A stretch of DNA of 64,000 bases from an uncultured Clostridium sp. (GTDB lineage: Bacteria; Bacillota; Clostridia; TANB77; CAG-508). This document shows positions 55,512-64,000 of this stretch, in pieces; position 1 is the first letter of the stretch; each line of letters opens with the position of its first letter. Position numbers and translations under genes: made by a program. The stretch covers positions 1-64,000 of the forward strand of contig USQY01000001.1 in NCBI GenBank assembly GCA_900557045.1, written 5' to 3'. The notes beneath the pieces were generated by a model that did no database searches, had not been told where the DNA came from, and saw nothing but the letters and a program-made list of their open reading frames with translations.

Positions 55512-57575
55512 CTATACATCTTCCTTAATAATATTTTTACTACTTAAGTATGTAATCACAAAATATCCTCCATAAATCAAAGCAATAAAAACAGCAGTTA
55601 TAACAATAGGCCAAACCAAATCATCAATCTCATTAATAGTCTTCAAAATATTCAACGCAAAACTAATACCAAATATTGAATGTACAATAGCTAAAGCTAA
55701 AGGTATCAAAAAGAAAATTGCAATCTGCACAAATAAAGTTCTATTTATCATTTTCTCATCTGTACCAATCTTTCTTAAAATATCGTACCTCTGCTTATTA
55801 TCAGAACTATCTGTTAATTCTTTCAAAGCTAAAATTGCACTACTTGCAATCAAAAATATAATTCCCAAATACAAAGCTAAAAATATAACTATTGCAGTTA
55901 AACCAGTAGTAGCTTCATAAATATCTAATTTACTATTTACATATAACATATATTTGTCATATGTTTTCACATATATATTTGAAATTTCCTTCTCAATAGC
56001 CTGTTTTTCATCTTCACTTTTTGCATTATAATTAGCAATCATATTTTTGGAAATTACATCTTTACTACTTAAAGCTGAATCAGGTAATATTATAATACCC
56101 ATATTACAATGATTTCCCGCAATATCTATAAATTCTTTCTTACATTCTTGATATTTAGGAACATATTGTTTTCCATTTATTTCTATGTTTACATTTTTAT
56201 TTAAAGCCATATTTCTTATTTTTATAAACTCACCATAATCAGCAATAACAATATATTCATTTTCATTTAATGAATATTGTTCTCTTCCATATGCTTTAGC
56301 TATTTTATTATATTCACTTAAAGTTATTAAATCTTCTTTGGTATTAACATTTAAAAATGGATATTTTTCTTTAACTTCATCAATAGAATCACCTAAAGCC
56401 TGTTCTAATGTTAAATAGTCTATTTTGTACCTATTATAAGTAACAATATCTTTAAACTTACTATTTATATCAAATCCATTTTGCCCTAAAACTTCTTTTA
56501 TTGATACTTTTGAATCTTCAATTTCTTCTTGAGTTGCATTTTCTTTAAAGCTCTCAATATCTGTTCTTTTAGATATTTGTATATCTACTGGAGTTAATTC
56601 AGTAATAGATTTTTTAAATGAATTATTTAGTGATATTGCAGATGATAATACACATATAGTAACAAATAACATTAAGCAAATAATAGTCATTGAAAATACA
56701 GTTGTATTTATTTTGCTACTTAACTGTCTTAAAACAAACATATTTGTGTTTTTCAAATAAATAGATTTATTTGTTTTAATTACTTGTAATAAAAATCCAG
56801 ACAAAGACCAGAAAAATAAAAATGTTCCTACACATCCACCTATTATTGGAAGAACCATAGGTTGAAAATTTTCTCCTAATAAACTTTTATAATCAACTGT
56901 AACTTTATAATAAGAAAATGCAAGTATACAAATAGAAATTATAAAAATTACAACACATAAAAAAGTATTTTTTATTTTTACTTTTTCATTTTTCTTAATT
57001 GCTGTTAATAAATCTATCAATTTGTATTTCGAAATAATAAATGTATTAAATATAAGTACAGCAATATACATTATACTGAAATATATTAATGTTTTTGTAC
57101 ATGCTGATTCTGAAAATACAAACTCAAATTTTGTCATATTAACTTCAAACATTTTAGCAACTAATACAGACATAAATTGTGAAGCAAATACACCTATTAA
57201 TAATCCAACACCTAGTGAAATAATACCTATTAATATAGTTTCAATTACTAATATTTTTGATACTTGTCTTTTTCCCATTCCAAGTAACATATATGTTCCA
57301 AATTCTTTTTTTCTTCTTTTTATTAAGAAATTATTAGCATAAATTATTAAAAATCCTAAAATAACTGATATAAAAACAGAAACACCATAAAGTAAATTTA
57401 TTAAAAGTTTTATTATTTCTCTTGATGAACTATTCATTGCAAGCCTTGCTTCTTGGCTATCTATTGAATTAAACATATAAAAAATTGCTACACCTAGTAT
57501 TATTGTAAAAAAATAAATTGCATAATCTTTAAAACTTTTTCGTATATTTTTTAGAGATAATTTAAATAACATCAT
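55512..57575 (-). CDS. BceB-type ABC transporter permease
   Basis: The 687-residue FtsX-like permease has ten predicted membrane helices and one large extracellular domain (about residues 310-535) between helices 7 and 8, the hallmark of Bce-type antimicrobial-peptide detoxification and sensing pumps. It follows its ATPase with a 14-nt overlap, and a response regulator and sensor kinase lie upstream. Such modules respond to bacitracin, lantibiotics or defensins. Which peptide is detected here is unknown. GGAGGTG precedes the ATG. Confidence 0.9.
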   Translation of the reverse strand: MMLFKLSLKNIRKSFKDYAIYFFTIILGVAIFYMFNSIDSQEARLAMNSSSREIIKLLINLLYGVSVFISVILGFLIIYANNFLIKRRKKEFGTYMLLGMGKRQVSKILVIETILIGIISLGVGLLIGVFASQFMSVLVAKMFEVNMTKFEFVFSESACTKTLIYFSIMYIAVLIFNTFIISKYKLIDLLTAIKKNEKVKIKNTFLCVVIFIISICILAFSYYKVTVDYKSLLGENFQPMVLPIIGGCVGTFLFFWSLSGFLLQVIKTNKSIYLKNTNMFVLRQLSSKINTTVFSMTIICLMLFVTICVLSSAISLNNSFKKSITELTPVDIQISKRTDIESFKENATQEEIEDSKVSIKEVLGQNGFDINSKFKDIVTYNRYKIDYLTLEQALGDSIDEVKEKYPFLNVNTKEDLITLSEYNKIAKAYGREQYSLNENEYIVIADYGEFIKIRNMALNKNVNIEINGKQYVPKYQECKKEFIDIAGNHCNMGIIILPDSALSSKDVISKNMIANYNAKSEDEKQAIEKEISNIYVKTYDKYMLYVNSKLDIYEATTGLTAIVIFLALYLGIIFLIASSAILALKELTDSSDNKQRYDILRKIGTDEKMINRTLFVQIAIFFLIPLALAIVHSIFGISFALNILKTINEIDDLVWPIVITAVFIALIYGGYFVITYLSSKNIIKEDV

Positions 57576-58329
57576 TTAAATCACCTCCAAGAAGTGTTTG
57601 TACCTCAATTATTTTTTCAAAAAATTGTTTTCTTGTATCATTACCTTTTATTAATTCATTAAAAATTATACCGTCTTTTATAAAAATAATTCTACTTGCA
57701 TAAGAAGCTGTAAAAGCATCATGTGTTACCATTAAAATTGTACTTTTTAATTTTTCGTTTAGTAACTCAAAAGTATTTAATAATTGTCTTGCTGATTTGC
57801 TATCTAACGCACCAGTTGGTTCATCAGCTAATACAATTTTAGGATTTGTAATTATAGCCCTTGCAGAAGCTATTCTTTGCTTTTGCCCTCCAGATACTTG
57901 ATATGGATATTGATTTAATATTTGTGTTATTCCTAATTTTTCTGCAACTTCTTTTACTCTTTTATCAATTTCTTTACTATTTACTTTTTGAATTGTTAAA
58001 GCTAATGCTATATTTTCATAAGCTGTTAAAGTATCTAACAAATTAAAATCTTGAAATATAAAACCTAATTCTTCCCTTCTGAATTTATTTAATTTATTTC
58101 CTTTTAATTTTGTTATGTCTTGATTATTAATAATAATATGACCTGATGTTACTCTATCAATTGTAGAAATACAATTAAGCAATGTTGTTTTTCCACTTCC
58201 ACTTGCCCCCATAATTCCTACAAATTCACCATTTTCAACATTAAAACTAATATCATCAATTGCTTTTGTTAAATTAGATTTGTTACCATAGTATTTCTCT
58301 ATATTTTTTACCTCTAACACATTACTCAT
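57562..58329 (-). CDS. BceA-type ABC transporter ATP-binding protein
   Basis: A 255-residue ATPase with Walker A GASGSGKTT, signature VSGGQKQRIASARAI and Walker B IVLADEPTGALD. EELGFIFQDFNLLDTLTAYENIAL is typical of the MacB/Bce group. It pairs with the overlapping permease. The gap to the kinase gene upstream holds a family 1 hairpin element, so the transporter may be transcribed separately from the regulators. Confidence 0.92.
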   Translation of the reverse strand: MSNVLEVKNIEKYYGNKSNLTKAIDDISFNVENGEFVGIMGASGSGKTTLLNCISTIDRVTSGHIIINNQDITKLKGNKLNKFRREELGFIFQDFNLLDTLTAYENIALALTIQKVNSKEIDKRVKEVAEKLGITQILNQYPYQVSGGQKQRIASARAIITNPKIVLADEPTGALDSKSARQLLNTFELLNEKLKSTILMVTHDAFTASYASRIIFIKDGIIFNELIKGNDTRKQFFEKIIEVQTLLGGDLNDVI

Positions 58330-58467
58330 AACTAAAACCCCTTTCTTTTATAGCTTAATTATAAATAACTTTTAACTTAGTTGCCATTCATTTACATGAC
58401 ATTATCCTTACATTTTTGTCACATACACTCATAAACACATCAATTTTTTCACTAAAACAGTAAAGTA

Positions 58468-58587
58468 GGCTAGGTAAAATATATTAAAATGCAGTGAATG
58501 CGCAGTTTGGGAGCGTGAGCACACACACATTTTAGCACCCCAAAACGACCAGCAAATGAACTGAATTTTAATATATTTTACCTAGCC
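58468..58587 (+). repeat. Interspersed hairpin element, family 1, copy 3
   Basis: Perfect 23-bp terminal stem starting GGCTAGGT and ending ACCTAGCC, differing from copy 2 at three stem positions with matching changes on both arms. Interior cores GCAGTGAATGCGCAGTTTGG and AAAACGACCAGCAAATGAAC. It follows the sensor kinase stop by about 20 bp, in opposite orientation to that gene. Confidence 0.88.
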
Positions 58588-58606
58588 GGATACTATCTAG
58601 CCTATT

Positions 58607-59623
58607 CTAACAAAATTTATTATAACTCCCCATAGGAAATGTAATTGCAACCTTAGTTCCCACACCTTTTTCTGATTCTAATTCCAATCCAATCTCTAAT
58701 TTTTCGCACAATTTCTTACACAAATACAGCCCTATACCAGTAGATTTTTTTCCAATTATTCTACCATTCTCACCTGTAAATCCCTTTTCAAACACTCTAC
58801 AAATTTCTGAACTTTTTATCCCTATACCATTATCTTTTACAAACAAAATAACTTTTTCTTTTTCTTCCTCAGCAAAAATTTCTAATTTAGAATCTTCATT
58901 TCTCCCATATTTAACGGCATTTTGTATAATCTGATTTAAAATAAACACCATCCACTTACTATCTGTATATACCCATCTATCCAAGCCATGTAAATCCAAA
59001 TTTACCTTATTTGTGATTAATAAATTTTTATTTTTAATAACCGCAGTATTTACTATTTCTCGTAACTCTACCTTTCCTATAATATAATCCTTTTCAACAG
59101 TATTGCTTCTTGCATAATACAATGCTTGCTCAATATAATCTTCAACTTTATCCAGCTCTTCATCAATACTTCTTCCTGCTTCACTTTTATTATTTTCTAT
59201 AATCATTTTACTAGTAGCAATTGGTATTTTTATTTCATGAATCCATAATTCTATATATTCTTTATATTCTTCTTGTATTTTTTTATATTTATTTACATTT
59301 TCAATCATAGATTTATTAACATCTTGAATTACTTCTTTTAAAATTTTACCTTCTATAAAATTTGGTGTTTCTATTATTTCTGAAATCAAATATTTTTCAT
59401 TTAAATCTTGTAAATTTTTTTCTAATTTATTATAAAAAGTCTTTTTATTATAGTATTCTATAGATAATGATATACTTATTAATAATAGCGGAAAAACAAT
59501 TATATAAATTTTAATAAAATTATGTACATCATATGCTATTAAAAATATTTCTATTGTCACTAAAGCTAATATTAACAAACTAATTAACAATATTTTCTCT
59601 TTTATAAAATTTTTCAAACTCAT
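58607..59623 (-). CDS. BceS-like sensor histidine kinase
   Basis: A 338-residue kinase with two membrane helices in the first 55 residues and almost no extracellular loop, as in intramembrane-sensing kinases. The phosphorylated His is in ELWIHEIKIPIA. The ATPase domain has NQIIQNAVKYG (N box), DNGIGIK (G1) and GIGLYLCKKL (G2). It overlaps the response regulator by 4 nt. Signals are expected to come through the Bce-type permease. Confidence 0.93.
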   Translation of the reverse strand: MSLKNFIKEKILLISLLILALVTIEIFLIAYDVHNFIKIYIIVFPLLLISISLSIEYYNKKTFYNKLEKNLQDLNEKYLISEIIETPNFIEGKILKEVIQDVNKSMIENVNKYKKIQEEYKEYIELWIHEIKIPIATSKMIIENNKSEAGRSIDEELDKVEDYIEQALYYARSNTVEKDYIIGKVELREIVNTAVIKNKNLLITNKVNLDLHGLDRWVYTDSKWMVFILNQIIQNAVKYGRNEDSKLEIFAEEEKEKVILFVKDNGIGIKSSEICRVFEKGFTGENGRIIGKKSTGIGLYLCKKLCEKLEIGLELESEKGVGTKVAITFPMGSYNKFC

Positions 59624-60285
59624 ATTAAAATATACCCCTGTCCTCTTTTTGTTTCTATTATATCTTGTAAATTTAATTCTTCTAACTTGTTTCTTAATCT
59701 TTTCATATTTACTGTTAATGTATTATCATCAATAAAGCTCTCACTTTCCCATAAATAATCCATTATTTCATCTCTAGCAATTATTTGTCCTTTATGTATT
59801 GCTAAATAATACAATATTTTAAATTCATTTTTTGTAAGCTCTATTTTTTTATTTTGACTTTCTATTATACTTTGAGAAATATTTAACACAAATTTTCCAC
59901 AGTCTATTTTTTCTTGATTATTGCTAGAATTTCTTTTAAGCAATCCAGCTATTTTGGCAAGTAAAATTTGTATATTATATGGTTTAGTAACATATTGATC
60001 TGCACCATAATTTAGACTTATTAATTCATCTATTTCATTGTTTCTACTTGTTACCATTATTATTGGAACATCAGAAATTTTTCTTACTTCTTTGCAAATA
60101 TATTCACCATCTATAAAAGGTAAATTTATATCTAGTAATATAAGGTTTGCTTTTTCATTGATAATATCGTTAATTACATCATCAAATTTTTCTAAACCTC
60201 TTGCTTCATATCCATTTTTATTTAAAAATATTTCTAACTCTTTTCTTAATTTTTCATCATCTTCAACTATTAATATTTTGTTCAT
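59620..60285 (-). CDS. OmpR-family response regulator (BceR-like)
   Basis: The 221-residue regulator has a receiver domain with phosphoacceptor Asp52 (LILLDINLPF) and acidic EDD at 8-10. The C-terminal winged helix (ELTKNEFKILYYLAIHKGQII, DDNTLTVNMKRLRNKL) is OmpR-like. It is the first gene of the regulatory pair and should activate the downstream transporter genes in response to antimicrobial peptides. Confidence 0.94.
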   Translation of the reverse strand: MNKILIVEDDEKLRKELEIFLNKNGYEARGLEKFDDVINDIINEKANLILLDINLPFIDGEYICKEVRKISDVPIIMVTSRNNEIDELISLNYGADQYVTKPYNIQILLAKIAGLLKRNSSNNQEKIDCGKFVLNISQSIIESQNKKIELTKNEFKILYYLAIHKGQIIARDEIMDYLWESESFIDDNTLTVNMKRLRNKLEELNLQDIIETKRGQGYILI

Positions 60286-60428
60286 TTTAATAACATTCCT
60301 TTCTGATTATTGCGCCAATTTTACAGATATAGAAAGAACAATTTTTTATTCATTTCCAGAAGACTTATGGCATTTCTTTTGGTTTTTGTCATCTTATTTA
60401 TTTTGAACTAACTTCTTTTACATATAAT

Positions 60429-60470
60429 AAAAAAAGAGTATTAAGAATTTTATCCAAACCCTTGATACTC
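60429..60470 (-). terminator. Terminator after tRNA-Glu
   Basis: Stem GAGTAT/ATACTC extended by weaker pairing, followed by seven T on the minus strand. Confidence 0.75.
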
Positions 60471-60486
60471 TAATGTTTTATAATAT

Positions 60487-60561
60487 TGGTGACCCGTACG
60501 GGAATCGAACCCATGATTCGGCCTTGAGAGGGCCGCGTCTTAACCGCTTGACCAACGGGCC
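60487..60561 (-). tRNA. tRNA-Glu (CTC)
   Basis: 75 nt with encoded CCA. The acceptor GGCCCGT pairs with ACGGGTC, and the anticodon stem CGGCC/GGCCG holds loop CTCTCAA, giving anticodon CTC, which reads GAG. It is a single-gene transcript. Confidence 0.95.
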
Positions 60562-60585
60562 ATATAATTTTGCACTACTTTATAT

Positions 60586-60614
60586 TTATAACATATTTCG
60601 CACAAAATAGTCAA
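60586..60614 (-). promoter_or_regulatory. Promoter of tRNA-Glu
   Basis: TTGACT, 17-bp spacer, TTATAA, about 25 bp before the tRNA. Confidence 0.65.
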
Positions 60615-60617
60615 GGT

Positions 60618-61013
60618 TTACATACACATTTTTAAAATTTCTTGTAATCTTTCATCTTGTTTTGTTAAATACAAATATCCAATTAATCCTTCAAAAGCTG
60701 TAGAATACATATAATCAGCAGGGTCCGCATTTTTAGGTAAATGATGGTTTTCTGCATTTCGTGCTCTTCTTACTATATCTTTTTCAGAATCTGATAAAAT
60801 GTTTTCAATTTTTTTCAATAAATCAGCTTGTGCTTTTGCTTTAACATATTTAATAGATTCTATATGTAATTTGTGTGGTTTTAATTTTGTATTATTAACT
60901 AAATTGGTTCTAATATACAATTCATAAACAGCATCTCCTACATATGCCCATGTTAACGGAGATAGCATATTTACATCAGTTTCAGATTTTTCTCTATTGA
61001 TTAATTCTATCAT
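60618..61013 (-). CDS. mrnC: Mini-ribonuclease 3
   Basis: A 131-residue RNase III-like enzyme without the dsRNA-binding domain, which matures 23S rRNA ends. The catalytic region LTWAYVGDAVYELYIR (with Asp27) and the second motif TAFEGLIGYLYL are intact. I start at MIELINREKSE with AAGGAG. A frame 24 codons longer exists but has no site. The gene ends very close to the tRNA-Glu promoter. Confidence 0.94.
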   Translation of the reverse strand: MIELINREKSETDVNMLSPLTWAYVGDAVYELYIRTNLVNNTKLKPHKLHIESIKYVKAKAQADLLKKIENILSDSEKDIVRRARNAENHHLPKNADPADYMYSTAFEGLIGYLYLTKQDERLQEILKMCM

Positions 61014-61147
61014 ATTCCAACTCCTTAAACAGTATTTTAATACTATAATTAATTCTTCAATATTATGTTTAAATACTATAATCATTTTTTATTCTGTATT
61101 TATATACTGTAATTTTTAAGCAATATTTAATATACTTCTTATTTAAA

Positions 61148-62098
61148 TTAGCATTTTTCAATTGTGATTTTACCTATTTTACCGCTTCTAAATTCATCTA
61201 ATATAATTCCAGAAATCTTCTCGTAATCTATTCTGCTACCTGATAAAATAGCTCCTCTTTTTTTAGCAATAATATCCATAATTTTTAAAATTTTATCATT
61301 TTCTTCTTCATCGCTTTTTAAAATTTCTTTAATTATATTTTCATCTAATTTAAATCTTTCAATTACATTTTTTTCATAATTATTAATTAAATACTTTAAT
61401 AATTGAAATGCAATTTCTGTTTTTTCTAAAATATCATCTTTTATTGTTCCAGTAAATGCAAGATTTAAACCAACTTCCTCAGATTCAAATTTTGGCCACA
61501 ATACACCTGGTGTATCCATAAGTTCTATTCCTTCTTGCAAACGAATCCATTGTTTTTGTTTTGTAACACCTGGTCTGTTTCCAACTTGTACTATATTTTT
61601 CTTTGTTATTCTATTTATAAAAGATGATTTTCCTACATTTGGAATTCCTAAAATCATTATTCTTATAGATTTTCCAATTCTTCCTTTACTTGCAAATTTC
61701 TCTCCATCTTTTTTATATACATTTTGAACTGCTTTTAAAACATCATTTATACCTTTGCCACTATTTGAATCTGTTATAACTGCTGGTATTCCTTGTTTTT
61801 CAAAATGTCTAACCCATTTTTTTGTTTCAATTTCATCTGCTAAATCGCTTTTATTTAATACTACTACTCTTGATTTATTTTTTGAATATGTTTTAACATC
61901 TGGGTTTTGGCTAGATATGGGAATTCTTGCATCTAATATTTCAACTATTACATCTATTAGTTTTAGGTCTTCTATTATTTGTCTTTTTGTTTTTGCCATG
62001 TGACCTGGGTACCACGAAATGGAAACTTTTGAAAAACTTTCTTGATTGTCATTTTTTTTATTTTCTGTTCTCATTTTTCTTTTTTGATACATATCCAT
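61148..62098 (-). CDS. rbgA: Ribosome biogenesis GTPase YlqF/RbgA
   Basis: The 316-residue circularly permuted GTPase is needed for late 50S assembly. Motif order is G4 NKSD, G1 GIPNVGKSS, G2 and then G3 DTPGVLWPK, with the N-terminal WYPGHMAKTKRQI signature and a C-terminal helical domain. The first 30 residues are an Asn/Lys-rich extension longer than usual. The first 29 bp around its start are duplicated upstream of the neighbouring GNAT gene. Confidence 0.95.
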   Translation of the reverse strand: MDMYQKRKMRTENKKNDNQESFSKVSISWYPGHMAKTKRQIIEDLKLIDVIVEILDARIPISSQNPDVKTYSKNKSRVVVLNKSDLADEIETKKWVRHFEKQGIPAVITDSNSGKGINDVLKAVQNVYKKDGEKFASKGRIGKSIRIMILGIPNVGKSSFINRITKKNIVQVGNRPGVTKQKQWIRLQEGIELMDTPGVLWPKFESEEVGLNLAFTGTIKDDILEKTEIAFQLLKYLINNYEKNVIERFKLDENIIKEILKSDEEENDKILKIMDIIAKKRGAILSGSRIDYEKISGIILDEFRSGKIGKITIEKC

Positions 62099-62099
62099 T
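62071..62099 (-). repeat. 29-bp direct repeat, copy over the rbgA start
   Basis: Covers the first nine codons of rbgA (MDMYQKRKM). It is identical to 62764-62792, so the two copies flank the GNAT gene. Confidence 0.9.
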
Positions 62100-62114
62100 T
62101 AAATCACTTCCTTT

Positions 62115-62720
62115 TTATTTTAATTTTTTACCATAATATTCAACATCTATTTCTGTTCCATCTGGATATACTTCTTTAGCATTTTTAATATGTTCTACAA
62201 ATCCATAATGTTTATATATCTCTTTATTTCTTATTTCTTCAGGTTCCACTCCTAATGTTAATACAGTATAACCTTTACTTTTCAAATCTTCTTCCATAAA
62301 TTTATACAATTTAGAAAAATATCCTTTTCCCTCATATTCTTTGTTGGTTCTAAAAGCAGTCAAGTATGCAGTTGTATCATCTACTAATTTATTACTATTT
62401 TGAACAATATCACCAGTTAATACAGCAGTGGCTTCACATATTATTTGGTCATTAATTATTCCATAGTAAGGAATAATTTTACCATTTTTATAATTTTTAA
62501 TGTTTTGTTCTTTCCAAATAATCCAATTTTCTTTTTTTGTTGCTATCGATATTTCATAATTCCATTTTTTATTCATTTCTTCAATAGTAGCAATTTTACA
62601 TATATAGTTGCATTTATCCAATCCTTCATTGTCATAATTCGTATCATATTTATTTCCATCATCGGCAGTTAACGAGCATTTCTCGGTAACTGAATTTTTA
62701 TCTAACTCATTATCTTCCAT
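62115..62720 (-). CDS. GNAT family N-acetyltransferase
   Basis: The 201-residue protein has a GNAT core in its C-terminal 140 residues: AYLTAFRTNKEYEGKGYFSKLYKFME carries the acetyl-CoA binding motif A (EGKGYF), and IYKHYGFVEH is motif B. The first 60 residues are acidic and have no homology I recognise. The ATG seven bases after AGGAG is preferred to the TTG one codon earlier. Flanked by a 29-bp direct repeat, the gene may have been inserted in front of rbgA. Substrate unknown. Confidence 0.85.
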   Translation of the reverse strand: MEDNELDKNSVTEKCSLTADDGNKYDTNYDNEGLDKCNYICKIATIEEMNKKWNYEISIATKKENWIIWKEQNIKNYKNGKIIPYYGIINDQIICEATAVLTGDIVQNSNKLVDDTTAYLTAFRTNKEYEGKGYFSKLYKFMEEDLKSKGYTVLTLGVEPEEIRNKEIYKHYGFVEHIKNAKEVYPDGTEIDVEYYGKKLK

Positions 62721-62763
62721 CAATACTCTCCTTTCCTTTAGTTTTTCATAATTCCTACACTTA

Positions 62764-62792
62764 TCATTTTTCTTTTTTGATACATATCCATT
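62764..62792 (-). repeat. 29-bp direct repeat, remnant of the rbgA start
   Basis: Identical to the rbgA 5' end. Here the copied frame runs 17 codons (MDMYQKRKM then ISVGIMKN) and stops, without a ribosome site. Confidence 0.9.
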
Positions 62793-62810
62793 ATTTTATA
62801 TTTTAACATA

Positions 62811-62843
62811 AAAGCAAGTGATTTTCAACCAATCACCTGCTTT
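62811..62843 (-). terminator. Terminator after the NatB-like permease gene
   Basis: 13-bp stem AAAGCAAGTGATT with one G-U pair, followed by TTTTATG on the minus strand. Confidence 0.65.
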
Positions 62844-62888
62844 GTAATTTATATATTTTTTATTCATAATTACTTATAAAAATGCAAT

Positions 62889-64000
62889 CTAATTATTTTT
62901 ATCTTTATACATCTTAACTATATCTTTAAAGCTCATCTTTGTACCATAATTCAAAATCGCATTTGAATATATTTTTATTGCAATTTTAGCTATTATTAAT
63001 ATAGTTATAATCAATATAGCAATTGATATTAAAACATCTATAGGCTTAGCAATTCCCATCATTATTCTAAATGGCATACAAAAAGGTGATGATATTGGAA
63101 ATAATGATGCAAACACATTCATTTTACTTGTAGGATTCATCATTGTAAAATAAGATAAATAAAATCCTATTACAGCAAATATTGCAACAGGTCCATTTGC
63201 TGATTGTATATCTTCTGGTTTACTCACAGTTGAGCCTGTTAGTGCATATAATAATGCATATGTAGCATATCCTAATATAAAATATATAATTGTTACTACT
63301 CCTAAATATGGTGTTATTGCAGACACATCTAATATTTGTTCTAACATTCCTGGCTCTAAGAATGCTTTAGCACTAATTAAAGATGTTCCAACTAATACAA
63401 CTAATTGTAGTAAACCAACTATACCTATTCCTAGTGTTTTACCTAATACTATAGTTTTTGGTGATGTTGAAGTTACAAGAGTTTCCATTATTTTTGATGT
63501 TTTTTCTGTTGTAATAGAACTTGATACTTGATATGCACAAAAATATATAGCATAAAATAATACAATTGATAATAACATCATTGCAAAAATATTACCATTA
63601 GCTTTTTGTTCTTCTGTTTGTTCTAATGAAAATTCAAAATTTGGTGTAATAGATTTTATTTGTTCTTCTGTTAAACCTAATTTATTTATTTGCAAATTTG
63701 TATATAAGCCATTAATTGTAGATATTATATCTTTTGGTACTTCACTCATCATAGTAGAATTTTTAACTATATATCTAATTTTTACATTTTCATTTTTATT
63801 TTCAACTATTATGGCAGAATCAACTTCTCCGTTTTGAATTTTTTCTTTTAATTCATCATATTTTAAATTTGATATTTGAATTTCATATTCTGTATCTATA
63901 TTTTTTAAGTTTTCTAATGTTCCTTCAAAAATATCATTTTCATCTACTATTAATAAAGTATTTTTTCCGTCTTCACCATTAATTGCTTTCATTATTTTTG
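62889..64000 (-). CDS. NatB-like ABC-2 transporter permease (5' partial)
   Basis: At least 370 residues are in the window. The frame is open to the edge, and the family normally begins with a membrane helix not seen here, so the N-terminus is missing and the in-window ATG at 63992 is probably internal. An extracytoplasmic domain (about the first 130 residues) is followed by six membrane helices with the NatB/YhaP pattern (SSSITTEKTSKIMETLVTS, GKTLGIG, PISSPFCMPFRIMMG). It would export Na+ or a hydrophobic substrate with an ATPase encoded upstream, outside the window. Substrate uncertain. Confidence 0.85.
   Translation of the reverse strand, partial: KIMKAINGEDGKNTLLIVDENDIFEGTLENLKNIDTEYEIQISNLKYDELKEKIQNGEVDSAIIVENKNENVKIRYIVKNSTMMSEVPKDIISTINGLYTNLQINKLGLTEEQIKSITPNFEFSLEQTEEQKANGNIFAMMLLSIVLFYAIYFCAYQVSSSITTEKTSKIMETLVTSTSPKTIVLGKTLGIGIVGLLQLVVLVGTSLISAKAFLEPGMLEQILDVSAITPYLGVVTIIYFILGYATYALLYALTGSTVSKPEDIQSANGPVAIFAVIGFYLSYFTMMNPTSKMNVFASLFPISSPFCMPFRIMMGIAKPIDVLISIAILIITILIIAKIAIKIYSNAILNYGTKMSFKDIVKMYKDKNN

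Overview
The window is a stretch of chromosome from a very AT-rich, spore-forming member of the Clostridia (Firmicutes). Evidence: strong AGGAGG-type ribosome binding sites, spoIVA, gpr and a gerA-type germination operon, a T-box leader, and the classical Firmicutes blocks rpsO-pnp, ftsE-ftsX, rlmN-stp-prkC-rsgA-rpe, tig-clpP-clpX and secG-rnr. I cannot name the species. Nearly all genes are on the minus strand. The plus-strand exceptions are a DUF4364 gene, an HD-domain gene, a small membrane protein gene, spoIVA with the ger operon, and gpr.

Layout. 1-2357: 3' part of a large protein with an alpha/beta N-terminus, charged repeats, two AT-hook-like motifs and an acidic tail of tandem repeats, preceded by a small two-helix membrane protein. 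2613-6850: GH13 amylase and a T-box (Tyr)-controlled trmL-tyrS operon. 6908-10571: LiaF-like membrane protein and a three-gene ABC-2 exporter with a structured leader encoding an 11-residue peptide. 10572-14336: S66 carboxypeptidase, AlkD-like protein, cysE and a processive GT2 glycosyltransferase. 14557-18684: pnp, rpsO, an unknown protein and tRNA-Val/Asp/Phe. 18946-24048: ctpA, an EnvC-like M23 hydrolase, ftsX, ftsE and trmB (envelope and division). 24267-30864: DUF4364 gene, rpe, rsgA, prkC, stp, rlmN and a coiled-coil protein. 31082-34700: HD protein, DUF4363/DUF421 pair, YvlD-like protein and a UDPGP-type nucleotidyltransferase. 34911-40974: spoIVA and the germinant receptor operon. 41255-54356: rnr, secG, clpX, clpP, tig, a phosphoesterase, tsaD, an M50 protease, lysS and recN. 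54502-62720: gpr, a Bce-type RR-HK-ABC module, tRNA-Glu, mrnC, rbgA and a GNAT gene. 62889-64000: a NatB-like permease cut by the window edge.

Most notable observation: gerA and gerB, adjacent in the germination operon, each need a +1 frameshift to be read, and both shifts fall on the same hexamer, CACGGT, with CGG as the zero-frame codon. Reading all other genes by eye I found no other in-frame CGG in the window. This suggests that CGG is unassigned or hungry here and that both genes are decoded by +1 frameshifting at CGG. Damaged genes or sequence error remain alternatives.

Second, two families of roughly 120-165 bp interspersed hairpin elements lie in intergenic gaps. One has three copies and the other two. 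The long terminal stem of the three-copy family shows compensatory base changes between copies, and both families have conserved GC-richer interiors.
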